Assembly: GCF_000377505.1 (NCBI RefSeq)
Contig: NZ_KB898185.1
Location: forward strand, 558,001 to 622,000
DNA length: 64,000 bases
Direction of reading: 5' to 3'
From: Paenibacillus massiliensis 2301065 = DSM 16942
Lineage (GTDB): Bacteria > Bacillota > Bacilli > Paenibacillales > Paenibacillaceae
How positions within the stretch are numbered: position 1 is the first letter of the stretch; the number at the start of each line of letters is the position of its first letter. Made by a program: the position numbers and the translations under genes. Shown here piece by piece: positions 1 through 8,507 of this stretch. The notes under the pieces were generated by a model that was given only the letters and a program-made list of their open reading frames with translations, did not search any database and had not been told where the DNA came from.

Positions 1-298
1 CAGCCCTGTGCTGTGCCGCTAGGAATTCTTCCTCGGCGGCAGCGAAATCACGAGCAAGCTGTTCGTGAATTTCCGGTTGCACTTGATGTTTGAGCGCCCG
101 GTCCAACGCTTTATTCTTCTGAGCCAGCTTAAAGCAAGCAGCCTTGCCGCACAAGTAGGCTCCGCGGCCTGATTTTTTTCCGGTCAGATCAATCAGCACC
201 TCATCTTCAGGGGTCTTGACGATGCGGATCAGCTGCTTTTTAGGCATCATTTCCTGACAAGCCACGCACTTGCGCAGTGGTATTTTTCTCTGTTTCAT
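1..298 (-). CDS. rnpM: RnpM/YlxR family RNA-binding protein (3' end outside window)
   Basis: Small basic RNA-binding protein of the YlxR (DUF448) family, described in Bacillus as a modulator of RNase P. The translation from the ATG at 298 begins MKQRKIPLRKCVACQEMMPK, which carries the family's CxxC signature, followed by the typical RGAYLC segment near residue 50. Only the first 99 codons are visible because the gene runs off the low-coordinate end. It lies 23 bp after the nusA stop, the same rimP-nusA-ylxR order as in Bacillus, so it is probably cotranscribed with nusA. Confident in the family; the C-terminus cannot be judged. Confidence 0.93.
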   Translation of the reverse strand, partial: MKQRKIPLRKCVACQEMMPKKQLIRIVKTPEDEVLIDLTGKKSGRGAYLCGKAACFKLAQKNKALDRALKHQVQPEIHEQLARDFAAAEEEFLAAQHRA

Positions 299-321
299 GA
301 CCACACCCCCTCTAATTGCCA

Positions 322-1419
322 CTAATCGACGGATACGGAATCCTGATGCATTTCTCCATCGGATGTTCTCGGTCTGCCGAATTCCTCTTCCGCCTGCGTC
401 TCACTCTTAATATCGATCTTCCATCCAGTGAGCTTGGCAGCCAGACGGGCATTTTGTCCTTTGATACCAATCGCAAGGGAGAGCTGATAATCCGGTACGA
501 TTACTCGTGCCATCTTCTCTTCTTCAAACACCTGTACTTCCAGTACCTTGGATGGGCTGAGTGCATTTGCCACATATTCATCCACATTATCAGAGAAGCG
601 CACGATGTCAATCTTCTCACCACGCAGCTCGTTCACGATGGTCTGGACACGAGTCCCTCTCGGGCCAACACAGGAGCCAACCGGATCGACTTCTGTATTT
701 CTCGAATACACAGCAATTTTGGAGCGGAAGCCTGCTTCACGCGCAACGGAGCGAATCTCAACGACACCATCAAAGATCTCAGGCACCTCGAGCTCGAACA
801 GGCGTTTGAGGAGGCCTGGATGCGAGCGAGACAGCATAATTTGCGGCCCCTTGGTGGTGTTCTCTACCTTAGTAATGTAAGCCTTGATTCGATCCAGATG
901 ATTGAACTTCTCGTTCGGCATGAGCTCGCCCAGCGGAAGCACAGCTTCTACCTTACCCAGATCCACATAAATATTACGCAGATCCTGACGCTGTACCGTT
1001 CCAGTAACGATGTCCTCTTCTTTGTCTACGAAGGCATTGTAGATCAGACCACGCTCAGCTTCACGAATTCGCTGTGTGACAACCTGTTTGGCCGTCTGTG
1101 CTGCGATGCGTCCGAAATCACGCGGTGTAACTTCGATCTCCGCAATATCCTCCAGTTGGAAATGTGGGTTGATTTCGCGGGCAGCTGGCAAAGAAATCTC
1201 CGTACGCGGGTCCAGCACCTCTTCCACAATCAACTTGCGGGCATACACCTTAATTACCCCAGTGTTACGGTTCATATCAACACGCACATTCTGAGCCGTA
1301 TTAAAATTACGCTTGTAGCTGGAGATCAAAGCGGCCTCAATCGCCTCGAACAGAACATCCTTACTGATGCCCTTCTCTCTCTCCAATTCATTCATTGCTT
1401 CAATAAAATCCATACTCAT
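322..1419 (-). CDS. nusA: Transcription termination/antitermination factor NusA
   Basis: NusA binds RNA polymerase and nascent RNA, stimulates pausing and intrinsic termination, and takes part in antitermination. The 365-residue protein is close to the 371 of B. subtilis and lacks the C-terminal acidic repeats of E. coli NusA. In order it shows the N-terminal polymerase-binding domain (FIEAMNELEREKGISKD), an S1 domain around residues 135-200 (EEDIVTGTVQR) and two KH domains (VGPRGTRVQTIVNELRGEKI, then AIGIKGQNARLAAKLTGW near residue 330). The ATG at 1419 follows an AGGGGGAG ribosome site. It sits 114 bp after rimP in the operon promoted at about 2303-2331, whose leader hairpin suggests feedback control by NusA itself. 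Confidence 0.98.
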   Translation of the reverse strand: MSMDFIEAMNELEREKGISKDVLFEAIEAALISSYKRNFNTAQNVRVDMNRNTGVIKVYARKLIVEEVLDPRTEISLPAAREINPHFQLEDIAEIEVTPRDFGRIAAQTAKQVVTQRIREAERGLIYNAFVDKEEDIVTGTVQRQDLRNIYVDLGKVEAVLPLGELMPNEKFNHLDRIKAYITKVENTTKGPQIMLSRSHPGLLKRLFELEVPEIFDGVVEIRSVAREAGFRSKIAVYSRNTEVDPVGSCVGPRGTRVQTIVNELRGEKIDIVRFSDNVDEYVANALSPSKVLEVQVFEEEKMARVIVPDYQLSLAIGIKGQNARLAAKLTGWKIDIKSETQAEEEFGRPRTSDGEMHQDSVSVD

Positions 1420-1533
1420 GGACTTGTTTCTCCCCCTTTCATATCATGGCGCCCTGCTATGAGAAAGCTTGCTGATACATCAAGGCCGCCTCTCACCGCA
1501 GGACTAAACAGTCATTCGTGTGTGTGTCAAGCA

Positions 1534-1995
1534 TTAAAATATGATCGCCAGTCTCGCTCCCGCTACCTTGGCATATGGCAATGTATACGTTTTGTTACCT
1601 ATTTGAACCGTCAGCTCATCGTTCTCAAAGGAAACCAGCTTGCCTTCGAATTCCTTGAGACCGCTTATTGGTTCGTAGGTGGTCACAAACACATTTTTCC
1701 CAACTGCCTTGGCTACGTCCTGTGCCTTCTTCAGCGGACGCTCAGCTCCAGGAGAAGATACCTCCAGGAAATAAGCATCAGTGACCGGATCATTCTCATC
1801 CAGCTTCTGACTGAGAAATTCACTGATCATACTGCAATCGTCCAGATCAATACCGCCATCCTTGTCAACGAAGACACGCAAAAACCAGTTGCTTCCTTCC
1901 TTGACATATTCGACATCGACCAGTTCGAAGCCATGCTCAAGTAAATAAGGTTGGACCATTTCTTCCACGATAGATTTGATCTTTGGTGTGCTCAA
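1534..1995 (-). CDS. rimP: Ribosome maturation factor RimP
   Basis: RimP (YlxS) assists 30S subunit maturation. The 153-residue protein has the expected two-domain layout, with family motifs GFELVDVEYVKEGSNWFLRV near the N-terminus and DAYFLEVSSPGAERPLKK in the middle, and a C-terminal Sm-like barrel (FEGKLVSFENDELTVQI). The start codon is TTG at 1995, nine bases after GGAGG at 2005-2009; no ATG is placed as well. It is the first gene of the rimP-nusA-rnpM operon and has a long leader of about 300 nt. RimP and NusA are conserved operon partners in bacteria. Confidence 0.97.
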   Translation of the reverse strand: MSTPKIKSIVEEMVQPYLLEHGFELVDVEYVKEGSNWFLRVFVDKDGGIDLDDCSMISEFLSQKLDENDPVTDAYFLEVSSPGAERPLKKAQDVAKAVGKNVFVTTYEPISGLKEFEGKLVSFENDELTVQIGNKTYTLPYAKVAGARLAIIF

Positions 1996-2296
1996 AGATT
2001 ATAACCTCCAAGAGTATCGTTTCCAGTTCGCCTGCTATGGTACATAGACCAAGCAAGCTGAACTCAAGTGATGTTGTCGGCGTTTACAGCCAACGGGCTG
2101 CCTTTTTATGGCGTAATATATGAAGTTATCCAGAGAAGCAATCCAAGTAGATCAGATTACTTGTCGGGCAGCTTTCGTTAGTTACAGCGCATAGGACATG
2201 AGAAAATCATCAATTTCGGGCGAATTTCATCTGTAGCAAATATGAAAGAGTGGGTTTCCCCACTCTTTTAGCAACGAGCCTATATCCGTAATTACC
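1996..2296 (-). promoter_or_regulatory. Long structured leader of the rimP-nusA operon
   Basis: About 300 nt of untranslated leader between the predicted start of transcription (about 2296) and the rimP TTG. It contains the 10-bp hairpin at 2245-2268 and a small hairpin at 2087-2100 (CAGCC-CGTT-GGCTG, minus strand). I see no convincing short reading frame with a ribosome site. A leader this long before rimP fits transcription attenuation of the nusA operon, which is inference here. Confidence 0.6.
2245..2268 (-). terminator. Attenuator-like hairpin in the rimP leader (also downstream of polC)
   Basis: On the minus strand AAAGAGTGGG and CCCACTCTTT form a perfect 10-bp stem closed by a GAAA tetraloop. 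The following tract, CATATTTGC, is poor in U, so this would be a weak or factor-assisted terminator. It starts about 28 nt after the predicted transcription start of rimP-nusA, so it can act as a leader attenuator; it can also end polC transcripts, as it lies 111 bp after the polC stop. On the plus strand the hairpin is followed by TTTT only. Confidence 0.7.
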
Positions 2297-2302
2297 AAAA
2301 AA

Positions 2303-2331
2303 ATTATACCATACCATAATGTAAGTGACAA
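2303..2331 (-). promoter_or_regulatory. SigA-type promoter for rimP-nusA-rnpM
   Basis: Minus-strand -35 box TTGTCA at 2331-2326, a 17-bp spacer and -10 box TATAAT at 2308-2303, matching 11 of 12 consensus positions. It lies 48 bp past the polC stop, making the rimP operon independent of polC. Confidence 0.88.
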
Positions 2332-2378
2332 GTGCCGGGACTTGACTGAATCCGTATCCCGCAGCAACGCATTGACTG

Positions 2379-5300
2379 CTAGAACAGTGACAATTGATTG
2401 CTTTCTGGGAGTCCACGGAAGCAGCCCATTTGCGACAGCAATTCAATAATCGTCTTACTTGCCTTGGATTTCTGCTGGAAGTCCTCAACGGACAAGAATT
2501 CTCCCTGCTCGCGAGCTGCGGCAATGTTACGTGCGGCATTCTCACCAATCCCCTGTAAGGCACCGAATGGAGGAATCAATGCATCGCCATCTACCTTAAA
2601 GCGCGTCGCCTCGGAACGGTACAGATCAATCGTCTTGAAGCTGAAGCCGCGGGCAGTCATTTCGAGTGCCATCTCTAGTATTGGCAGCATGTTTTTCTCC
2701 TTCGGCGGCGCCTGGAAGCCTAGCTGTTCAATCTCCACAATTTTACGATAGATGGCCTCATAGCCCTGACAGCAAAGCTCAATATCGAAATCTGCAGCAC
2801 GAACAGAGAAATATGTCGCATAATATTCGATCGGGTGATATAGCTTGAAGAAGGCTGTACGTACGGCAGAGATAACATAAGCCGCGGCGTGCGCCTTAGG
2901 GAACATGTACTGGATTTTCAAGCAGGAATCAATGTACCATTGTGGTACCTTGCATTTCTTCATCTCCTCGATCCACTCTGGCGGCAGCCCCTTACCCTTA
3001 CGAACACTTTCGGTAATTTTGAAGGCAAGGCTGGCATCCATGCCCGCTTTATAGATCAGGAACAGCATGATATCGTCACGACATCCGATTACTGTTTTGA
3101 TGTTACAGGTTCCATTTTTGATCAGATCCTGCGCATTTCCCAGCCATACGCCCGTACCGTGAGACAATCCCGAAATCTGCAGCAAATCCGCAAAGGATGA
3201 CGGCTGTGATTCCACAAGCATCTGCCTTACGAACTTTGTTCCCATCTCCGGTACCCCGTATGTGGCCACTGGGGTTCGAATCTGTTCGGAAGAAACACCC
3301 AGCGCCTCTGTGGAGTTGAACATGCTCATGACCTTTGGATCATTCATCGGAATGCTAGTCGGATCAACACCCGTCAGATCTTGCAGCATTCTCATCATGG
3401 TCGGATCATCGTGGCCCAGAATATCGAGCTTCAGCAGGTTCGCATCGAAAGCGTGATAATCAAAGTGTGTCGTCTTCCATTCAGCATTCGTATCATCGGC
3501 CGGGAATTGAACCGGAGTAATGTCCTCAACTTCCATATAGTCAGGAACAACCACAATCCCGCCCGGATGCTGCCCGGTACTCCGCTTAACCCCTGTACAG
3601 CCAGAAGCAAGACGGTTCAGCTCGGCCCCGCGCCATCTTTGGTTATGCTCTTCTTCGTATTTCTTGGCGAAGCCGAAGGCAGTCTTCTCCGCTACCGTAC
3701 CGATCGTTCCTGCCCGAAATACACTTTTTTCCCCGAACAGCTCCTTCGTATAGTTGTGAGCTGTCGGCTGATACTCACCGGAGAAGTTCAAGTCGATATC
3801 GGGAACCTTGTCCCCCTTGAAGCCCAGGAAGGTCTCAAACGGAATATCCTGCCCTTCTCCCTTCAGTTTACCTCCACAGTGCGGGCAATCCTTGTCCGGG
3901 AGATCGAAGCCGCTCGGAATACTTCCGTCGAGGAACCACTCACTGTATTTACATTCCGAATTGACACAGATATAATGCGCAGGAAGCGGGTTAACCTCCG
4001 AAATACCGAGGAAGGTCGCAACGACAGAGGAACCAACTGAGCCCCGTGAGCCTACCAGATATCCATCCTGATTCGATTTCTTAACGAGACGCTCAGAAAT
4101 AAGATAGTTGGCAGAGAAGCCGTATTTGATAATTGGCTCCAGCTCCTTCTCCAGACGAGCCACTACTACTTCAGGCAGATCCTCTCCATATATGGACTTG
4201 GCTGTTTCATAGCAAGTATTTCGAATTTCCTCATCTGCTCCCTCCAGAACTGGAGTGAACAGCTCATCCGGGAACAGCTTCAGCGATTCAAAGCGATCCG
4301 CGAGATCATTTGTGTTGGTAACAACGACTTCGAACGCCTTCTCTTCCCCCAAAAACTCAAACTCTGCCAGCATTTCTTCGGTGGTCCGCAGATGAGCATC
4401 TGGCTTGCGCATTCCTTTCAGTGGACTGAAGCCCGTGATCCCATGAATGGTAATATCCCGGTACAGCTTATCTCTTGTCTCCAGGTAATGTACATTGCCG
4501 GTAGCAATGACTGGCTTGCCTAGTCGATCTCCGATATCACAGACTTTGCGAATAGCTATTTTCAGCGCTTCGGGATCACTCACCAGCTGCTTCTCCACCA
4601 AGTGCATGTACATCGTAAGAGGTTGAATCTCCAGCACATCATAGAAGGCCGCTACCTCCTCAGCCTCTTCCACCGACTTGTTCAGCACCGCCTCGAAGAA
4701 TTCACCCTTCTCACAGCCTGAGATGATAAGAAGACCCTCTCGCATCTCTGTCAGCTTGGACTTGGGAATACACGGCACGCGCTTGAAGTATTCTGTGTGA
4801 GACATGGAGACCAGCTTGTACAGGTTTTTCTTCCCGACAGGATTGAGCGCATAGATGCAGCAGTGGAACGGACGTGCTGTAGACAGATCCTTACCGACAT
4901 AGTCGTTCAGTCTGTCCAGCATGGTCATTCCCTTCAATTGCGCCGCATCATTCAGGAGTCCATTCAATACTCCGCCGAGTGCAAGCGTATCATCAATGGC
5001 CCGGTGGTGACTCTCCAGCGCTACTTTATATTTATCTGATAAAGTGTTCAGCCTGTGATTCTTCATCGTTGGAAAGAGCATCCGTGCCAGCTCCAAAGTA
5101 TCCAGCACCGGGTTTTGCAGCTCCGGTAACCCCATCTGCTTCAGGGTAGCCTGGATAAAGCCGATATCAAAGCGGGCATTATGAGCAACAAGCACTCCAT
5201 CCCCCACGAATTCGACAAATTCTCTCATAACAGGCTCGACATCCGGAGCATCCTTCACCATCTCATCATTGATATTGGTCAGCTGCTGAATATTGTAGGG

Positions 5301-6695
5301 AATTCGTTCATGCGGATTGACGAAGGTAGCATAACGGTCAATTTCCTTACCCTCCTGCATTTTGACAGCAGCAATCTCAATAATCTTGTTCTGGGTTACG
5401 GATAATCCCGTCGTCTCGATATCAAATACGACAAAGGTAGCCGTCTTCAGCTCCAGTGGTACGGCCTGCATGACGACCTCTACCGCATCATTGACGACAT
5501 TGGCCTCTACTCCGTATATCATTTTTATATCATTCTTTTTGGCTGCCTTCGCAGCTTCTGGATAACACTGCACACCACCATGATCGGTCACGGCAATCGC
5601 CTTATGCCCCCATTTGGCTGCAGTCTTCACATACGTATCTATCGAGGTTACCGCATCCATCGTGCTCATCTTCGTATGGAGATGGAATTCGACTCGCTTC
5701 ACGGGAGCGTTGTCCTTGCGCGAAGGCGGAGCCTGAACCTCAACCAGATCAGAAGGAATCATCGCGAGCTCCGGTACCTGCATGAATCGGTCATATTCGA
5801 CACGTCCGCGTACCTTGACCCATTTACCGTTGGCCAGCAGGCTAAGGATCTTAAGGTCCTCCTTGGTCTTGGCGAACATTTTCATCTGTAAAGAGTCAGT
5901 AAAGTCAGTCAGGTAGAAGGTGAACAACGTACTGCCGTTTCTTAGTTCTTTGCGATCCAGACCGAAGATCGTCCCCTGCAGGGTCACCTTCTTCTCCTCA
6001 TCCTGAATCTCTTGCATTGGAACAGCTGGCTCCTTGATATCATAGCCGAACTGAAGTCGAACATCGCCTTCGTCCTCATCTGCCGGTGGCATTTCCGACT
6101 CAATGCTCTCCATCATGGCCTGGATGACTTCCCGTTCCTCTTCAAGCTTCTTCTGCTGGAATTCTTCCAAGGCTGCCTGATCTGTTTCTCCCGCCTGGAT
6201 TTTAATACGAAGCGGAACATGGAAATACTGATTGTAGAAACGGATGATCGCCTGATCAATCTGCTTCTTGCGGGCAAGCTCCAGTGACATGGCGTCTGTC
6301 ATGTTCAAGGTCAACAGCCCCTCTTCCCATTCCTGCCCTGCTCTCGTTAGCCACCCATTCACAGAAGGAATCTCTCTATGCACCCACTCCAGAAACAATC
6401 TCCAGTACTCTTTAACGATTGCTTCATGCTCCACAGCCTCTGCATACTGGAACCCGAAGGTGATCTTCGCGATATGCTGCAGCTTCTCTTGAATCCGCAG
6501 ACAGAAGGTTCGATATACCTGGGCAGGTACAAGCGTCTCCTTGTGCAGAATAATATGCCATTCTTTATTAGCCTTGCTGATCTCTACCCGCTCAATTCGT
6601 CCATCCAGAAAATAGGGATCAACGACAGCCGCCGGCATCTCAGCCTGCTTCATCAATAATTCCAGCCTATGTCTCTTATCGTCAGTTCCGCTCAT
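2379..6695 (-). CDS. polC: DNA polymerase III alpha subunit, Gram-positive PolC type
   Basis: Replicative DNA polymerase with built-in 3'-5' proofreading exonuclease, typical of low-GC Gram-positives. The 1438-residue protein matches the B. subtilis length (1437). Domains in order: an N-terminal region, an OB fold near residues 230-320, the first part of a PHP domain (VEFHLHTKMSTMDAVT), an inserted DnaQ-like exonuclease with FVVFDIETTGLS, the rest of PHP, a four-cysteine zinc module around residue 900 (CVNSEC then CPHCGG), and the polymerase core with the acidic motif VPDIDLNFSGEYQ. An in-frame extension upstream is open, but the ATG at 6695 (MSGTDDKRHR) follows GGAGGGG with proper spacing and fits the family start. 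It lies 306 bp after proS, as in Bacillus. Confidence 0.98.
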   Translation of the reverse strand: MSGTDDKRHRLELLMKQAEMPAAVVDPYFLDGRIERVEISKANKEWHIILHKETLVPAQVYRTFCLRIQEKLQHIAKITFGFQYAEAVEHEAIVKEYWRLFLEWVHREIPSVNGWLTRAGQEWEEGLLTLNMTDAMSLELARKKQIDQAIIRFYNQYFHVPLRIKIQAGETDQAALEEFQQKKLEEEREVIQAMMESIESEMPPADEDEGDVRLQFGYDIKEPAVPMQEIQDEEKKVTLQGTIFGLDRKELRNGSTLFTFYLTDFTDSLQMKMFAKTKEDLKILSLLANGKWVKVRGRVEYDRFMQVPELAMIPSDLVEVQAPPSRKDNAPVKRVEFHLHTKMSTMDAVTSIDTYVKTAAKWGHKAIAVTDHGGVQCYPEAAKAAKKNDIKMIYGVEANVVNDAVEVVMQAVPLELKTATFVVFDIETTGLSVTQNKIIEIAAVKMQEGKEIDRYATFVNPHERIPYNIQQLTNINDEMVKDAPDVEPVMREFVEFVGDGVLVAHNARFDIGFIQATLKQMGLPELQNPVLDTLELARMLFPTMKNHRLNTLSDKYKVALESHHRAIDDTLALGGVLNGLLNDAAQLKGMTMLDRLNDYVGKDLSTARPFHCCIYALNPVGKKNLYKLVSMSHTEYFKRVPCIPKSKLTEMREGLLIISGCEKGEFFEAVLNKSVEEAEEVAAFYDVLEIQPLTMYMHLVEKQLVSDPEALKIAIRKVCDIGDRLGKPVIATGNVHYLETRDKLYRDITIHGITGFSPLKGMRKPDAHLRTTEEMLAEFEFLGEEKAFEVVVTNTNDLADRFESLKLFPDELFTPVLEGADEEIRNTCYETAKSIYGEDLPEVVVARLEKELEPIIKYGFSANYLISERLVKKSNQDGYLVGSRGSVGSSVVATFLGISEVNPLPAHYICVNSECKYSEWFLDGSIPSGFDLPDKDCPHCGGKLKGEGQDIPFETFLGFKGDKVPDIDLNFSGEYQPTAHNYTKELFGEKSVFRAGTIGTVAEKTAFGFAKKYEEEHNQRWRGAELNRLASGCTGVKRSTGQHPGGIVVVPDYMEVEDITPVQFPADDTNAEWKTTHFDYHAFDANLLKLDILGHDDPTMMRMLQDLTGVDPTSIPMNDPKVMSMFNSTEALGVSSEQIRTPVATYGVPEMGTKFVRQMLVESQPSSFADLLQISGLSHGTGVWLGNAQDLIKNGTCNIKTVIGCRDDIMLFLIYKAGMDASLAFKITESVRKGKGLPPEWIEEMKKCKVPQWYIDSCLKIQYMFPKAHAAAYVISAVRTAFFKLYHPIEYYATYFSVRAADFDIELCCQGYEAIYRKIVEIEQLGFQAPPKEKNMLPILEMALEMTARGFSFKTIDLYRSEATRFKVDGDALIPPFGALQGIGENAARNIAAAREQGEFLSVEDFQQKSKASKTIIELLSQMGCFRGLPESNQLSLF

Positions 6696-7001
6696 GCTTT
6701 CCCCTCCTGGAACTTTGAAATTCTCCTGTTCTCTCACATCATTATATCAGGATATCAGAATTAGTTGATTGAACAATACTATCCTCTTATTAAGGAACTA
6801 TACGAAAAGGATGCTTATACATACGACGCCTATACATAACGGCGCTTGTATGAACGCCCATGTAAAAAGCTTCTGTGCGTCACTGCTCTGCAACAGAAGC
6901 TTCTTATATACTCTATTCATACCGTGCCGAATACGGTGGTGGTGAATATCATTCACCTTAACACATACATATCCCCACAAAGTAATTGCTGCGTCGAGCT
7001 A
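6696..7001. other. Intergenic region between proS and polC
   Basis: Three hundred bases with no supported gene. It holds the proS terminator (6861-6903), an imperfect inverted repeat at about 6822-6857 (CATACGACGCC against GGCGCTTGTATG) and the polC ribosome-binding site. A polC promoter probably lies here, but no hexamer pair stands out. Confidence 0.6.
6861..6903 (-). terminator. Intrinsic terminator after proS
   Basis: Minus strand: AAGCTTCTGT pairs perfectly with ACAGAAGCTT across a 16-nt loop and is followed by a TTTT run. It lies about 100 bp after the proS stop and separates proS from polC. Confidence 0.8.
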
Positions 7002-8450
7002 TTAATAGGCTCTAGCGAACACCACAGTATGTGCCGCAGGCTTGCCACAGCACAGACATGTCTCCTTCACCACTGCAGGCTTGAATGGAATATTACGGCT
7101 AGTTGCTCCCGTAACTTCCTTCACTTGGTCCTCACAAGTCTCAGAACCACACCAACCTGCCAATGTGAAGCCACGTTTTTCTTCCATTAAGGCTTTCATT
7201 TCATCCAATGTGTCAACGTCATAGAAATGCTCATTCATGAAACCTTTGGCCCGCTCATACATCTCACGCTGCACTTGCTCCAGCATAGCTTGAACTTCCT
7301 CGACCAGCCTTGCTTGCTCAATGACCTTCTTCTCTCCGCTGATGCGGGATACGAGCACACAGACGCCATTCTCCATGTCACGTGGTCCAAGCTCGAGACG
7401 TACAGGAACTCCGCGCATTTCATATTCGTTAAATTTCCAGCCTGGGCTGACATCTGACCGATCGTCAACCTTAACCCGAATGCCAGCCTTCTTCAAATCT
7501 GCGAACAGCTCATCGGTACGCGCGAGGACAGCATCCCGTGTCTTTGGTGGGCCGATTGGAATCATCACGACCTGCGTAGGAGCTACCTTCGGTGGAAGAG
7601 CTAGACCACGGTCGTCACCATGCACCATAATCATGGAGCCAATAAGACGTGTGCTTGTTCCCCAGGACGTCGTATGCGCATACTCCAGATTATTGTCCCG
7701 GCTCAAATACTTGATATCGAACGCTACCGCAAATTTTGTTCCGAGATAGTGGGAGGTTCCCGCTTGTACTGCGCGTCCGTCTCTCATCATCGCTTCCAAC
7801 GAGAAGGTATCCACAGCACCAGCAAATCGCTCAGAAGGAGTCTTCTGCCCTGTAATAACAGGGATCGCAAGTACTTCCTCAATCACTTCGCGATAGACCT
7901 CCAGCATCTTCATGGTCTCTTCGCGAGCTTCCTCTTCATTCTCATGAGCGGTGTGACCTTCTTGCCACAAAAATTCGCTCGTGCGCAAGAATGGAAGTGT
8001 TCTCTTCTCCCATCGAACTACGTTTGCCCATTGGTTAATGAGTACTGGCAGGTCACGGTATGACTGAATCCACTTGGAATACATGTGACCGATCATCGTC
8101 TCTGAGGTAGGACGAATGGCAAGTCGCTCTTCGAGCTTCTCTCCGCCTGCCTCAGTTACCCATGGCAGCTCTGGATTGAAGCCTTCCACGTGCTCCTTTT
8201 CTTTCTGGAAGAAGCTCTCTGGAATGAACATTGGGAAATAAGCATTACGATGACCTGTTGCCTTAAAACGCTCGTCCATCGCATCCTTGATATGCTCCCA
8301 AATCTCGAATCCGTCTGGACGGAACACAATACAGCCACGAACTGGGGAATAATCCATTAGTTCAGCTTTTTTGATGACATCAATGTACCAGCGGGAGAAG
8401 TCTTCTCCCTGTGGTGTTATTTCGGATACAAACTGTTTATCTTTTGACAT
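7002..8450 (-). CDS. proS: Prolyl-tRNA synthetase, archaeal/eukaryotic type
   Basis: Class II synthetase that charges tRNA-Pro. The 482-residue protein is the short archaeal/eukaryote-like form, not the ~565-residue bacterial form: it lacks the inserted editing domain between motifs 2 and 3 and ends in a zinc-like cysteine module (WCGSETC, then CLCCG) with a C-terminal tyrosine. Core signatures visible are RPTSETMIGHMYSKW, LPFLRTSEFLWQEGHTAH (motif 2), QAGTSHYLG and a motif 3 containing RLIGSMIMVHGDDRG. The ATG at 8450 is 11 bases from GGAGG. It occupies the slot between rseP and polC where B. subtilis has its bacterial-type proS, suggesting in-place replacement. No other proS is in the window. 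Confidence 0.95.
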   Translation of the reverse strand: MSKDKQFVSEITPQGEDFSRWYIDVIKKAELMDYSPVRGCIVFRPDGFEIWEHIKDAMDERFKATGHRNAYFPMFIPESFFQKEKEHVEGFNPELPWVTEAGGEKLEERLAIRPTSETMIGHMYSKWIQSYRDLPVLINQWANVVRWEKRTLPFLRTSEFLWQEGHTAHENEEEAREETMKMLEVYREVIEEVLAIPVITGQKTPSERFAGAVDTFSLEAMMRDGRAVQAGTSHYLGTKFAVAFDIKYLSRDNNLEYAHTTSWGTSTRLIGSMIMVHGDDRGLALPPKVAPTQVVMIPIGPPKTRDAVLARTDELFADLKKAGIRVKVDDRSDVSPGWKFNEYEMRGVPVRLELGPRDMENGVCVLVSRISGEKKVIEQARLVEEVQAMLEQVQREMYERAKGFMNEHFYDVDTLDEMKALMEEKRGFTLAGWCGSETCEDQVKEVTGATSRNIPFKPAVVKETCLCCGKPAAHTVVFARAY

Positions 8451-8507
8451 TAGAAAAGCGTCCTCCCGTACCGTCTACAAGCATTCTAGCCTGCATACGA
8501 CCATTAA

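Noticed and set aside
1501..1531. Consensus TTGACA hexamer (minus strand) between rimP and nusA as a nusA promoter
   Set aside because: The hexamer 17 bp downstream (TTAGTC) does not resemble a -10 box, and the genes form an operon.
316..1944. Long plus-strand open frame of more than 500 codons opposite nusA and rimP
   Set aside because: It lies antisense to two unmistakable genes, has no ribosome site and no recognisable domain; it is a shadow of codon usage on the other strand.
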